The notes: generated from the sequence alone by a model not told the origin. DNA of 64,000 bases from Roseicitreum antarcticum (GCF_014681765.1 NZ_CP061498.1:3473073-3537072); one strand, 5' to 3'. Positions 1 through 9,898 are shown, counted from the first letter of the stretch. Made by a program: numbers and translations.

Positions 1-1131
1 TGCCTCGACCAGTGCAACCGGGAACACGGCCGGGTGCGATCCGGCAGCGCCCAGCCCGCCTTTGTGGCGCATGATCCGGAACACCGAGTCCGGGATGCGG
101 TGGCTCTGGATTGCGTTCCCGGTGCCGGTCTTGGCATGGACGGTGCCGTCGGCCCCGCGCAGCCCACCGCCGCCAAGGGTCTCGCCTGCGTGTTTGGACG
201 GGACAGTTTTGTGCGGTTTGCGGGGAGCGCGGTTGAAGTGGAAAATGAACTCGTGCGACGGGGCCAGGCGGCCGTTCCAGTCTCCCGGCAGGCCCGGCCC
301 CTGATCCCAGACATACCAGCCAAACCGTCGCCAGCCAGATTTGCGCATCCATTCGACCCATCCTTCCCAGTAGGGTTGCCATTCACTGTCGCGGTGGACG
401 AGGCCAAGGTTGATCAGCAGTTGCGCCTCGGCGGTGACCGGTGCTGCGGTGAAGACGCCCTGCATCAACCCATCCCAATCGCCGACTTTTTCCTTGGCCG
501 CGCCATAGTCGCGCTGCTGGGCGTAGGGTGGCGAAGTGAACATCAGCGTGGCCAGTTCGCTCTGCATCAATCTGGCCACGGCGGCAGGATCCGTTGCGTC
601 GCCGCAGCACAGCCGATGCTTGCCCAGCGCCCAGATATCGCCCGGCTTGGTGATGGGCTCAGTAGGTGGTTCGGGGATAGCATCGGCGTCGTCGTCGGAA
701 ATCGCCGGGCGGTCGTCGGCGTCTGCCAGCAGAGCGTCCAGTTCATCCTCGGGGATCCCGATCAGCCCGAGATCGAAATCCTCTGCCAGAAGCGCCTGCA
801 GTTCCTGCAAGAGAAGGGCTTCATCCCAGCCGCCAAGCTCGGTTAACTTATTGTCAGCGATGCGATAGGCCCGGCGCTGCGCCTCGGTCAAATGGCCCAG
901 AACGATCACCGGGGCCTCGGGCAGTCCCAGGTGTGCGGCGGCCAGGATGCGACCGTGACCCGCGATCAACTCCCCGTCGGCCGCGACCAGCACCGGCACG
1001 GTCCAGCCGAACTCGGCCATGCTGGCAGCGAGCTTGGCGACCTGGTCGACATCGTGGGTTTTGGCGTTGCGGGCGTAGGGTTTGATGCGGGCGAGGGGCC
1101 AGTGCTCAATCCGGTCAGGTTGCATCATCAT
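1..1131 (-). CDS. ParB-domain DNA methyltransferase, SPPY type, partial (runs off left edge)
   Basis: An open frame runs from an ATGATGATG start at 1131 to the window edge, so the C-terminus is missing. The first ~110 residues form a ParB/Srx-like domain (RIKPYARNAKTH, then IAGHGRILAA and YRIADNKLTELG). A beta-class methyltransferase domain follows, with catalytic motif TSPPYAQQRDYG near residue 220. SPPY is typical of N4-cytosine enzymes, while the paralogue at 1637-2896 has DPPY; the base specificity is my inference. The start overlaps the stop of the gene upstream (TAATG), so the three minus-strand genes form one operon. This pair arrangement is common in alphaproteobacterial prophages next to terminase genes, where methylation may protect phage DNA. 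Confidence 0.85.
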   Translation of the reverse strand, partial: MMMQPDRIEHWPLARIKPYARNAKTHDVDQVAKLAASMAEFGWTVPVLVAADGELIAGHGRILAAAHLGLPEAPVIVLGHLTEAQRRAYRIADNKLTELGGWDEALLLQELQALLAEDFDLGLIGIPEDELDALLADADDRPAISDDDADAIPEPPTEPITKPGDIWALGKHRLCCGDATDPAAVARLMQSELATLMFTSPPYAQQRDYGAAKEKVGDWDGLMQGVFTAAPVTAEAQLLINLGLVHRDSEWQPYWEGWVEWMRKSGWRRFGWYVWDQGPGLPGDWNGRLAPSHEFIFHFNRAPRKPHKTVPSKHAGETLGGGGLRGADGTVHAKTGTGNAIQSHRIPDSVFRIMRHKGGLGAAGSHPAVFPVALVEA

Positions 1132-1640
1132 TACGCGTATCCGGTCAAGGGCGTGTAGACCACCAACGTCGTCCGGCCCGGGAGCCACCAGCTGGGGAAA
1201 TCGTCGGGCCAAATGACGCGCAGCCCGTGGAGAGCCGCCGTGGCCTCAGTGTCCCGCCGCTTCGCATAATCGAAGATACCGTAGAGATGGGCGGTCACGG
1301 CGGCGGCTTTCCGGTCTTTGCGGTAGAAATAGGCGTGATCGACAAGGTCGCGCGGCCAGGGATCGACATGATAGCCGCGTCCGTTAAGCAGTCCCCCGCG
1401 CGCCAGCACAGCGGGAGAAAAGTCCGACTTGGACAGGCGCCAGCCGTGGCGTTTGCCAAACAGCACGGCCAGGCGCTGCCGAGCCGCAGTCAGATCCTGT
1501 TGCAGGGTGTTCAGGCGAGGGCCGGTTTTGGTCTCGGCGATCATGGCGCGATTGTCGGCCATGGCGCTGATCAGGATGCGGATTTCGATTACGTCTGGCG
1601 TGTGGATGGTGCCAGGCATGTTGGACTCTGCGTTGTTCAT
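1131..1640 (-). CDS. Phage-type hypothetical protein between two ParB-methyltransferases
   Basis: A 169-residue protein translationally coupled on both sides. Its ATG overlaps the TGA of the upstream methyltransferase (ATGA), and its stop overlaps the start of the downstream one. Residues 1-7 may be extra, since a second methionine begins the MPGTIHTPDVIEIRI stretch. The first half looks helical (MIAETKTGPRLNTLQQDLTA), which could be coiled coil. I recognise no catalytic motif. The placement between two DNA-modifying enzymes suggests a role in the same phage packaging or modification operon, but that is context only. Confidence 0.7.
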   Translation of the reverse strand: MNNAESNMPGTIHTPDVIEIRILISAMADNRAMIAETKTGPRLNTLQQDLTAARQRLAVLFGKRHGWRLSKSDFSPAVLARGGLLNGRGYHVDPWPRDLVDHAYFYRKDRKAAAVTAHLYGIFDYAKRRDTEATAALHGLRVIWPDDFPSWWLPGRTTLVVYTPLTGYA

Positions 1641-2896
1641 GCCGCCAGCCTCTTGGCCTTCAGGTGGGCGAAGGTTTCGCCCGTTTCTGCCAGCACAGCA
1701 TTCGCGCCGGTGAACTGCTGCCAGCGCTCGATGGCAACATCGACATAGGCGGGGTTCAACTCGATGCCGAAGCAGATGCGGCCCGTGGTTTCCGCCGCTA
1801 TCAGCGTTGTGCCGGATCCCATGAACGGCTCAAACACTGCCTGACCCGGGCTGGAATTGTTCAGGATCGGGCGGCGCATGCATTCAACCGGCTTCTGGGT
1901 GCCGTGAACGGTGGCCACGTCCTGGTCCTTGCCGGAGATATGCCACAGCGTCGTCTGCTTGCGATCCCCCGCCCAATGACCCTTGCCGGTCTTTTTCACG
2001 GCATACCAACAGGGTTCGTGCTGCCAGTGGTAATCTCCCCGGCTCAGAACCAGCCGATCCTTGGCCCAGATGATCTGTGACCGCACCGCAAAGCCCGCCG
2101 CCATCAGGCTTTCCGCGACGGTCGCTGCGTGCAGCGCGCCGTGCCAGACGTAAGCCACGTCGCCAGGGAACAGCGCCCAAGCCTCTCGCCAATCCGCCCG
2201 GTCATCGTTGAGCACCTTGCCGGTGCGCTTGGTCTTGGCCGCGCCCGCGTGGTTGCGCCAAGAGGGATCATACTCCACGCCATAGGGCGGATCGGTCACC
2301 ATCAAGAGCGGTTTCACATCGCCCAGCAGACGCCCGACCACATCTGCGGACGTGCTGTCACCGCAGATCAGCCGGTGCGACCCCAGCTGCCAAAGATCAC
2401 CTGCCACCGATACGGGCGTGACCGGCGGTTCGGGAATGTCGTCCTCACCCTCGACGGCACCACCTTCCTCCTGATCCGGATCGCGCAGCAGGGCGTCCAG
2501 ATCCTCGTCGGTGATCCCGAGCAGCGACAAGTCGAAATCATCGGCCAGCAGCCCCGCGATCTCGTCGCGCAACATCGCCTCGTCCCATTCGCCCAACTCG
2601 GTCAGTTTATTGTCGGCGATGCGGTACGCCCGGCGCTCCGCCTCGTCGAGGTGGCTGAGGCGGATCACCGGCACGTCCTTTAACCCGAGCATCGCAGCCG
2701 CCAGCACCCGACCATGCCCGGCAATCAGCTCGCCGTCGTCGGCCACCATGCAGGGCACGGTCCAGCCGAACTTGGCCATGCTGGCGGCGATCTTGGCGAC
2801 CTGGTCCGTGCCATGGATCTTGGCGTTGCGGGCATAGGGGCGCAGCCGATCAATCGGCCACGTCTCGATCTGGCTCGGTGCGAAGACCAGGTCCAT
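1637..2896 (-). CDS. ParB-domain DNA adenine methyltransferase, DPPY type
   Basis: A complete 419-residue protein. Residues 1-130 are a ParB-like domain (LRPYARNAKIHGTDQVAKI, AGHGRVLAAAMLG, YRIADNKLTELGEWD). An acidic linker (EEGGAVEGEDDIPEPP) leads to a methyltransferase domain with motif IV TDPPYGVEYDPSWRN near residue 200 and the AdoMet-binding motif FEPFMGSGTTLIAAE near residue 365. The order (catalytic motif before FxGxG) marks the beta class, and DPPY usually means N6-adenine methylation. It closely resembles the partial gene at 1-1131, so the two are tandem paralogues with different catalytic motifs. It leads a minus-strand operon of at least three genes. Confidence 0.9.
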   Translation of the reverse strand: MDLVFAPSQIETWPIDRLRPYARNAKIHGTDQVAKIAASMAKFGWTVPCMVADDGELIAGHGRVLAAAMLGLKDVPVIRLSHLDEAERRAYRIADNKLTELGEWDEAMLRDEIAGLLADDFDLSLLGITDEDLDALLRDPDQEEGGAVEGEDDIPEPPVTPVSVAGDLWQLGSHRLICGDSTSADVVGRLLGDVKPLLMVTDPPYGVEYDPSWRNHAGAAKTKRTGKVLNDDRADWREAWALFPGDVAYVWHGALHAATVAESLMAAGFAVRSQIIWAKDRLVLSRGDYHWQHEPCWYAVKKTGKGHWAGDRKQTTLWHISGKDQDVATVHGTQKPVECMRRPILNNSSPGQAVFEPFMGSGTTLIAAETTGRICFGIELNPAYVDVAIERWQQFTGANAVLAETGETFAHLKAKRLAA

Positions 2897-2983
2897 GGGC
2901 GGTTCTCATTTGAGGTGGGGCGGACGTGCCGACGCGCGCGGGCAACATGGCCAGCGACAGGATCGGGGTCCGCAATGTGGGGG

Positions 2984-3018
2984 AAACGAAAATGCCCGCG
3001 AGGGGATCCCTGCGGGCA
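2984..3018 (-). terminator. Putative minus-strand intrinsic terminator
   Basis: Perfect 7-bp stem (TGCCCGC at 2993-2999 pairing with GCGGGCA at 3012-3018), a 12-nt loop, then TTTTCGTTT when read on the minus strand. It lies upstream of the methyltransferase start at 2896, so it would end a minus-strand transcript coming from the right. No convincing gene remains there, which hints at lost DNA. Confidence 0.45.
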
Positions 3019-3650
3019 CTATTCTTCGATGATCAATAGGTAGGTCAAGGGGGGCAGCTTTGTCAAATGAAAAAATGACGTGGATTCAATGGCTTCTTAC
3101 GGGGTGGCTTCCGCTGGCTGGCTTCCGGCAGGGTGGCTTCCACAAACTGGATTCCCTGGATTCCGAAAAGAATCCAGCACGCCAAGACCGTGATTCCGCA
3201 AGTCTTTGATAATGAGTCGCTTTTTCCAAAATCGAGCGGCAGGTGGCTTCCGCCTGGATTCCCCGGTGAAAGTGCCTGTCGCTAGCGAAATGCCGCGCTG
3301 CGCCCCCCCGCATACGTTCGGGGCCGGGGAGGAACCATGCCAAGGGGGGGCAAGCCGAAAGCGCGCGGGAGTCTCCTCCGGCCGCTGGCTTGGGATGATC
3401 GGGGCGTGGTCAGGAGGGGCAGGTTTGTCAATTCGTGTGGGGAGTGCTACACGAGACGAGCAATCCGACGATGAATTGCTTTTTTGGCTGTCATCAGCAG
3501 GTTGTCTTCTTCCCTTGCTTGCACCCAGATCTGAAATTAGCGTCTGAATGTGCAAATTTGCTACGCTTCCAAGCGTTTCGCCGACGAGTTTTATGTTCTG
3601 TAGTGACTTGTGCCGATTCTCTTTGTTGGCGCGTGGATGGGGAGAGCCGG
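3019..3650. other. Gene-poor stretch with repeated GGCTTCC and GGATTCC words and a relic terminase-like start
   Basis: No convincing full gene. Between about 3100 and 3265 the words GGCTTCC and TGGATTCC recur several times in a loose tandem arrangement. At 3337-3474 a short plus-strand frame preceded by GGAGG encodes a 45-residue peptide beginning MPRGGKPKARGS, reminiscent of the basic N-terminus of P27-type small terminases. It soon loses resemblance and stops, so it may be a relic of the phage that owned the methyltransferases. The last ~100 bases before 3651 should hold the helicase promoter, but I see no clear boxes. Confidence 0.35.
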
Positions 3651-4883
3651 ATGACAACTTTGGAAGACATCAAGAACGGCGCTTCTGTCCGAGGCATTGT
3701 TCCTGGACAGCCTGTCGAAGTCGTGTCGGTCGAGTGGATTGGCGATCAAGCCATCAACCTTGTCTATCGGGTCCAAGGCAGCGGCGTGGCTGAAACCACG
3801 CTTTACCGTGATGATCAGGCGCGCATCGAGATTGATGCGCGAGGGCGTGCTTGGTCTTTTGATGCTGACGGCGATCTCCTGCGGCTGGTGACCGAGGCCA
3901 ATCGCATAAAGCTCGCCCATTACTTTGATCCATATCTGGCTATTCACACCAGCCTTGTTGATCCATTGCCCCATCAGATTTCTGCTGTTTACGGTGAAAT
4001 GTTGCCGCGCCAACCATTGCGCTTTCTTTTGGCTGATGATCCTGGTGCAGGCAAAACGATTATGGCGGGTTTGTTGATCAAAGAATTGATCGCCCGCAGT
4101 GATCTTGAGCGATGCCTTGTTGTTGCTCCCGGAAGTCTGGTTGAACAATGGCAGGATGAACTTGGTGAAAAGTTCGGGTTGGAATTTGATATTCTTACGC
4201 GGGACATGATTGAGAATTCCCGTTCGGGAAATCCGTTCAATGATCGCAACCGCATGATCGCGCGGCTGGATGTATTGGCGCGTAATGATGATCTGCAAGA
4301 AAAGCTGGCCCAATCCACAGAATGGGACCTGATCATCTGCGATGAAGCCCACCGCATGTCGGCGACGTATTTTGGTGGAGAAGCCAAGTACACCAAGCGA
4401 TATCGTTTGGGGCAGCGTCTTGGTGAAGCCTGTCGCCACTTTCTCTTGATGTCTGCCACGCCGCACAATGGCCATGAGCAGGATTTTCAGCTTTTCATGG
4501 CGCTGCTGGACGGCGACCGTTTTGAAGGCCGCTTCCGCGATGGCGTGCATTATGCCGATACCGCGGACATGATGCGCCGACTGACAAAAGAAGAGCTGCT
4601 GCGTTTCGATGGCCGCCCGCTGTTCCCTGAGCGCCGCGCCTACACTGTGAAATATGAGCTTTCGCCCGAAGAGGCAGAACTCTACGCAGCGGTCACGGAA
4701 TACGTGCGCAACGAAATGAACCGAGTTCAGCGTTTCGCCGCCGAAGATGGCAAGAAGCGCAATAACGTTGGTTTCGCTCTCCAGATCCTGCAGCGCCGCC
4801 TGGCGTCGTCACCTGCCGCGATTTACCAATCACTGAAACGCCGTTGGAGTGCCCCCACTGAAGTGGTCCACCAACTGGGATAG
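3651..4883 (+). pseudogene. SNF2-family helicase, N-terminal part only, truncated by IS3 element
   Basis: The start at 3651 follows GGGGAGA and gives MTTLEDIKNGASVRG. The protein shows an SNF2/SF2 ATPase: Walker A LADDPGAGKTIMAGLL (~residues 125-140), motif Ia VVAPGSLVEQWQ, DEAH box (IICDEAHRMSA) and motif III LLMSATPHNG. Homologues are about 1000 residues. Here the second RecA-like domain is cut at 4844, where the IS begins, and the last 12 residues (WSAPTEVVHQLG) are IS-encoded. The sequence resembles the large helicases of DISARM-like (DrmD) and DUF1156-methylase loci. That family link is from memory. No methylase or partner gene is left beside it, so any such system is dead here. Confidence 0.8.
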
Positions 4884-4910
4884 TATTATCCCATTTCAGG
4901 AGGACCAGAG

Positions 4911-5189
4911 ATGGCAGGAAAGCGAGACAACCCCGAAGAGATCGTGCTGAAGCTGCGGCAGGTTGAAGTGCTGCAAGGGCAAGGACGTTCGATTGCTGAT
5001 GCCGTTCGACAGATCGGCGTGACACAACCGACCTATTATCGATGGCGCAAAGAGTATGGTGGCATGAGTCGAGATCAGCTCAAACGGCTGAAGGAGCTGG
5101 AGACTGAGAATACCCGGCTTAGGCGTGCCGTGTCGGATCTGACGCTGGACAAGGTGATCCTGACCGAGGCTGCACGGGGAAACTTTTAA
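4911..5189 (+). CDS. IS3-family transposase OrfA (copy 1)
   Basis: 92 residues: an N-terminal helix-turn-helix (EEIVLKLRQVEVLQGQG, then TQPTYYRWRKEYGG) followed by a leucine-zipper-like segment (LKELETENTRLRRAV). It starts after AGGAGG. OrfA binds the IS ends and is fused to OrfB by frameshifting near its stop (AAACTTTTAAG) in IS3 elements. It is identical to the OrfA of copy 2. Confidence 0.9.
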   Translation: MAGKRDNPEEIVLKLRQVEVLQGQGRSIADAVRQIGVTQPTYYRWRKEYGGMSRDQLKRLKELETENTRLRRAVSDLTLDKVILTEAARGNF

Positions 5190-6036
5190 GCCCTTCCCGC
5201 CGCCGTCGATGTATCGACCATGTGCGGCAGACTCTCAGCTTATCAGAGCGCCGGGTTTGTCGCACATTGGGTCAGCATCGCTCGACACAGCGCAAGGTGC
5301 CTCTCGGCCTGCCGGACGAAGAACGGCTGACCGATGACATCATCGCACTGACAGAAGAGTTCGGACGCTATGGATATCGCATGATTACCGGAATGCTGAA
5401 CAACAGCGGCTGGCATGTAAATCACAAGCGCGTCGAACGGATCTGGCGGCGGGAGGGCTGAAAGTCCCGCAAAAACAACCCAAGAAGGGTCGGCTCTGGC
5501 TGAACGATGGGTCGTGTGTTCGGCTGCGACCGGAGCGTCCGAACCATGTCTGGTCCTATGACTTCGTCCAGGATCGAACCCATGACGGGCGGATCTTCCG
5601 CACGCTCAACATCATCGACGAGTTCACGAAGGAGGCTCTGGTGATCCGTGTCAAACGCAAGCTCAATTCCGTCGACGTGGTCGACGCCTTGACTGACCTG
5701 TTCATCCTGCGCGGTCCGCCGGAATACATAAGGTCAGACAATGGCGCAGAATTCATCGCCAAGAAGGTGCGCGCCTGGATCGGCGCGGTGGGTGCCAAAA
5801 CTGCCTTCATTGCGCCTGGATCGCCATGGGAAAACGGCTACTGCGAGAGCTTCAACGCCCGATTTCGGGACGAGTTGCTGAACGGCGAGGTCTTCTCATC
5901 GCTGCGCGAGGCCCAAATCCTGATCGAGCGATGGCGTCGCCATTACAACACCGTCAGACCACACAGCGCTCTGGGATACCGTCCACCAGCGCCCAAAAGC
6001 ATCGTCCCAATAGACCAAAGGCCAACCATGCACTAA
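5186..6036 (+). pseudogene. IS3-family transposase OrfB (copy 1), one-base frame break
   Basis: The catalytic half of the transposase, with the rve integrase core: first Asp in YDFVQDRTHDG, second in YIRSDNGAEF, Glu in NGYCESFNARF, and the C-terminal RPHSALGYRPPAP typical of the IS407 group. The frame is intact up to WRREG near 5460, where the run GGGAGGGCTG lacks one G compared with copy 2 (GGGAGGGGCTG). Copy 2 lacks bases elsewhere but is correct here. The break is probably a base-call error, so this transposase may be functional. Confidence 0.85.
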
Positions 6037-6071
6037 CATTCAAACTGGACCACTCGTTGGGGGCAGACCAT

Positions 6072-6383
6072 GGGCAGGCACCCGTCGTGAAGCTCGGGTT
6101 TTCCCGGAATCCGAAAAGCCGGTTGTACTATCAGTTGATGTGCGGTCCCGAGATCGACGGAACAATCCTGCGGATGGTTTGCATCAAAACCGGACACCAG
6201 GCGCAGTGCATCGAAAAGCGCCTGCACCAATCCCTGAAACGCGCGCACCCCGATGCGGTCATTTCGCCCGCTCAATATCGCGCGCATCTCCGGGTTAAGT
6301 CCGAGATCTACGCCGCAACGCTTGAGCCCGAGATTCTGCAGATGCTCGACGCTCTCTCTGGCGACATCTCCATCGCTGACTGA
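6072..6383 (+). pseudogene. GIY-YIG-type nuclease domain protein, 5' end lost
   Basis: About 103 codons continue directly from the IS3 right end. The segment VVKLGFSRNPKSRL followed by a hydrophobic stretch, then the helix-forming QCIEKRLHQSLKRAHPDAVI, matches the second half of GIY-YIG nuclease domains of the T5orf172/MUG113 sort, where R and E are key residues. The GIY and YIG strands themselves are missing because the IS removed the front. It ends 47 bp before the FtsH-like gene on the same strand, so the two may once have been an operon. Assignment is by motif only. Confidence 0.55.
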
Positions 6384-7401
6384 TCCCCACCTTTTCCTCT
6401 CCCACTTTCCCCTGCCAAGGAGGCATCAAAATGATGACGACCTCTAACACCGTGCCATGGGCACCATATGCACGCGTGCTGATGCGTCGCCTGCGCGAAG
6501 CCGAAGCCGACAGTCCGTTCGACCTCGACAGCGACGCCGACAGCGACGTGATCACGCCTCCTGCCACCGGCCAGAAGCCTTCCGCCATCGAATTGCTCGA
6601 CGAGCTCGAGCGCAGTCAGGGACATGACACACGTGATCTCGACGCAATGCGCGAGGCTGGAATCGACGGCTGGGCGCTCGACGAAACCGGTGCCGACCGG
6701 CCCGCGCAGTTCATCGAACCCGGCAAGATCCTGATGACCTTGCGGCTTGCCGCCACCTTCGGCAGCGAGCGGGAATTCCTGACGTCCCTGCGCCGCTGCG
6801 CAGTCACCGTTGTCGAAGGTTTCGACCCGGACCAGATTTCCGGTGCGGCAACCACGATCGGGCGCCTCTTTCTGACCGGCGAGTGGGCTGCACAACTGCG
6901 CGCACCGCACAGCAAGAACACTGGCATCCTTCAACTCATCCGCCCGTTTGAGAGCGCAAGCCGCAAGATCACGGAGCAGACCTATCATCGCACCGCGGAC
7001 GAGATCGTCGCCGCGCTGCCGCTGCCGCACCCAATGATGATTCTGCTCCCTGGCGAGGCACCGCTGCCTGCAAATGTGCTGCGGGTGCTGCCGTCCGCGA
7101 TTCCGCTCGCCCCCGTTGACCGCGAGATCATTTTGGCGCTCCTCGCGCAAACCCATTCCGCGACCGGAAAGATCGACCGGTCTGTGGTGCGGCCGTTGCT
7201 ACCCGGCAACGCCGAGCTAGCAGATATCAACATCCCGAGCCTCTTCGCCGCCCTGCGCGCGCCGACTGCGGCAGCCGCAGCGAAAGCACTCTCCGGCTTT
7301 CTCGCACCGCCCGCCAAAGTCACGACCGACATGACGCTTGAACAGATCGGCGGCGACGCCCCCGCACACCTCGCAGCGGCTGACCTCGTGTCCGACCTGA
7401 C

Positions 7402-7410
7402 GGCCTGGAA
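7402..7410. repeat. Target-site duplication of IS21-family element, left copy
   Basis: GGCCTGGAA immediately before the IS, repeated at 9890-9898 immediately after it. Removing the IS and one copy restores the protease reading frame (codons for L-T-A-W-K-H-D). Confidence 0.9.
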
Positions 7411-7483
7411 TGTTGATTGCCACTGAGAATTGACCCGGCATTGTCACCGAGATCTGACCCACCCAGTTGTTATGTTCTGCGTG

Positions 7484-8271
7484 TCATGTTGGCGTCAATG
7501 CTGGTGTTTCCTTCCGTTTCTTTTTCGCTGTTTCTGAGCTGGCCTTGAAGCGGTAGCTGTCGTTGCCGGTCTCCAGAATGTGGCAGCGGTGGGTGAGGCG
7601 ATCGAGCAGCGCTGTGGTCATCTTAGCGTCCCCAAACACACTGGCCCATTCGCTGAAGCTCAGGTTGGTGGTGATGATGACGCTTGTGCGCTCGTAGAGT
7701 TTGCTGAGGAGGTGGAAGAGCAAGGCGCCGCCAGAGGCACTGAACGGGAGGTATCCCAGCTCATCCAGGATCACGAGATCAGTTTTCACCAGCGCCTCTG
7801 CGATCTTTCCGGCCTTGCCCTGGGCTTTTTCCTGTTCCAGGGCGTTGACCAATTCGACGTTGAGAAGAAGCGCACGCTTGCGGTGATGCTCGATGGCCTG
7901 AATGCCGAGGGCTGTCGCAACATGGGATTTCCCTGTGCCGGCCCGCCGATCAGGACCACATTCTCAGCCCCATCCAGGAATTCGCATCGATGGAGCTGGC
8001 GGACCAGAGCTTCACGCATTTCACTGGCCGCGAAGTCGAAGGCGGACAAGTCCTTGTAGGCCGGAAAGCGGGCGGCTTTCATATGATACGCGATAGACCG
8101 CACCTCGCGCTCGGCCATTTCGGCCTTGAGCAGCTGCGACAGGATCGGCATGGCAGCCTCGAATGCGGGCGACCCTTGCTCATGCAGATCCTGGACAGCC
8201 TGCGCCATGCCCGGCATTTTAAGGCTGCGCAACATGATGATCAGCGCAGCACCCGCAGGGTCATGACGCAT
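7484..8271 (-). pseudogene. istB: IstB-type AAA+ transposition helper ATPase, one frame break
   Basis: Starts MRHDPAGAALIIMLRSLKM and ends [13 protein letters not shown]. The N-terminal helical domain is followed by the P-loop region: one frame reads NVVLIGGP and then slips at about 7935, and the neighbouring frame continues with [17 protein letters not shown] (Walker B) and [13 protein letters not shown] single missing base in the GGGCCGGGCACAGG-like stretch explains the break and hides the Walker A lysine in the other frame. IstB stimulates IstA and chooses targets. It is probably intact in nature given the indel pattern of this window. Confidence 0.85.
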
Positions 8272-8300
8272 GACGAGTTCCTTTCTGAGTGCGCAGCCCA

Positions 8301-9776
8301 TCATAGCGCGCGACATTGGCCTCGGCTCCTGCTCAGCGACAAGGCCGCTGGAGGGTTCACATCCGGCTGGTCGGTCGGTTTGCCATCCAGCAGCCTGTGG
8401 AGCAGGTTCAGCACATGGGTTTTGGTCGGCACGCCTGCCTCCAGTGCCAATTCCACGGCGCACAGCACGGCTTGCTCATCATGGTGCAAGACAAGTGACA
8501 AGATATCGACCATTTCGCGGTCCCCGCCGGGCTGGCGCAGTATCTTCGCCTGTAACATGCGGAAGGGCTCGGGCATTTCCACGAAGGGGCACCATTGCGC
8601 AACGCTCCGGGCTTGCGCTGAACGACTGCCAGATAGTGGCGCCAGTCATAGATCACGCGCCCCGGCTGGCGGTGCGACCGGTCGATGATGCGCTCATGCG
8701 TGCAAATCACATGCCCCTCGGCGACGACCACCAGCCGCTCAGGGTAAATGCGCAGGCTGACGGGGCGGTTTGCAAAGCTGGCGGGCACAGAATAGCGGGT
8801 GCGATCAAAGTTGATCAGGCAGGTCGGCGAGACGCGCTTTCTTTCCTCGACAAAGCCATCGAACATTATGGGGAGCGGCATCTGCGCAGGCTTCTCAGCT
8901 TCCCACACATCGGCAATGCTTCCAGGCAACCTGCCATGGGCCGTCTCAGTCCACAGCAGTTTGCAGCGCTCTTCCAGCCAGTCATTCAGCGCGCCCAGGT
9001 CCGGAAAGGCTGGCATCAGCTGCCACATGCGGTGACGCGCATCGCGCACATTCTTCTCGACCTGTCCCTTCTCCAGCCCGCCGCCGGGTTACAGAACTCG
9101 GGATCAAAGACATAATGGCTGGTCATCGCCGTGAACCGCGCATTCACATCGCGCTTCTTGCCAAGTCTGACCTTGTCGACGGCGGTCTTCATATTGTCGT
9201 AGATGCCGCGACCGGGCACGCCTTCGAAGACGCGAAAGGCATGCCAATGAGCGTCGAACAGCATCTCATGCGTTTGCAGAAGATAGGCTCGCACAAGGAA
9301 GGCGCGGCTGTGCGACAGCTTGATATGGGCAACTTGCAGCTTGATGCGTTCACCGCCCATAGGCCCAGTCTTCGCTCCAATCAAACTGAAAGGCTTCACC
9401 CGGAACACAAGCGGCACGAAGACACCCCGGTCGGTCGTGTGATACGCACGCTGCGTTCGCCCTTCCATTCCCGCACGAAGGCCGCAACACGCTCATAGGA
9501 ACCTTCATATCCCAGCTCCACCAAATCGGCGTGCATTAGCTTCGCCGTTCGGCGTTCTTTGCGTGACTTGCGCTGATCTGAAACCAGCCATCCTAGCTGA
9601 GCGGCATACGGATCCAGCTTGCTCGGACGATCCGGCGTCTGAAACGCAGGTTCAACAATCCCCTCCCGCAAATACTTCTTGATTGTGTTGCGCGCGATGC
9701 CTGTGCGCCGCGCAATCTCGCGAATGGGCATCTTGTCTCGCAGCGCCCATGTCCTGATAACCTTCAAAAATCCCAT
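8301..9776 (-). pseudogene. istA: IstA-type transposase, several frame breaks
   Basis: Pieces in different frames together make a normal IstA. The helix-turn-helix N-terminus is REIARRTGIARNTIKKYL. The rve core includes HWHAFRVFEGVPGRGIYDNM and a region continuing to NARFTAMTSHYVFDPEFCNP. The C-terminal part contains TRYSVPASFANRPVSLRIYPE. Breaks fall near 9450, 9100 and 8580. Each needs one base to repair, in G or C runs. The first Asp of the catalytic triad lies in the damaged stretch around 9400, so I cannot confirm activity. Confidence 0.8.
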
Positions 9777-9889
9777 GTCGATCACTCCATATGCCCCCAG
9801 CTGGTTCAAGCCGGGGAAAGGTTGCACATGGGTCAATTCTCAGTGACAATTTTGGCGGTTGCCGGGTCAATTCTCAGTGGCAATCAACA

Positions 9890-9898
9890 GGCCTGGAA
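9890..9898. repeat. Target-site duplication of IS21-family element, right copy
   Basis: GGCCTGGAA, identical to 7402-7410. Confidence 0.9.

Larger units (their letters stand above)
4845..6070 (+). mobile_element. IS3-family element, IS407-like group, copy 1
   Basis: 1226 bp, beginning TGGAGTGCCCCCA and ending TGGGGGCAGACCA, with imperfect terminal inverted repeats (TGG-N2-TGCCCCCA) and the TG...CA ends typical of IS3. It contains orfA and orfB. A second copy lies inverted at 13725-14949. No target duplication is visible: the left flank ends CCGT and the right flank starts TGGG. This suggests recombination between copies or an adjacent deletion after insertion. It truncates the helicase on the left and the GIY-YIG gene on the right. 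Confidence 0.9.
7411..9889 (-). mobile_element. IS21-family element
   Basis: 2479 bp with terminal inverted repeats TGTTGATTGCCACTGAGAAT / ATTCTCAGTGGCAATCAACA. It also has the internal second repeats (ACTGAGAATTGACCC and variants) characteristic of IS21, and istA-istB on the minus strand. It is flanked by the 9-bp repeat GGCCTGGAA (7402-7410 and 9890-9898). It is inserted in the FtsH-like gene. Confidence 0.92.

Noticed and set aside
3435..3650. Longer helicase start at 3435
   Set aside because: The added 72 residues are Cys-rich and unlike the family; ATG 3651 has a GGGGAGA site and the typical MTTLEDI opening.
3651..4883. Functional DISARM or similar defence system
   Set aside because: Only half of the helicase is present, with no methylase, DUF1998 or PLD-type partner in the window.
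6308..7156. Long minus-strand frame opposite the protease N-domain
   Set aside because: Shadow of the GC-rich codon pattern of the plus-strand gene, with no ribosome-binding site or family match.
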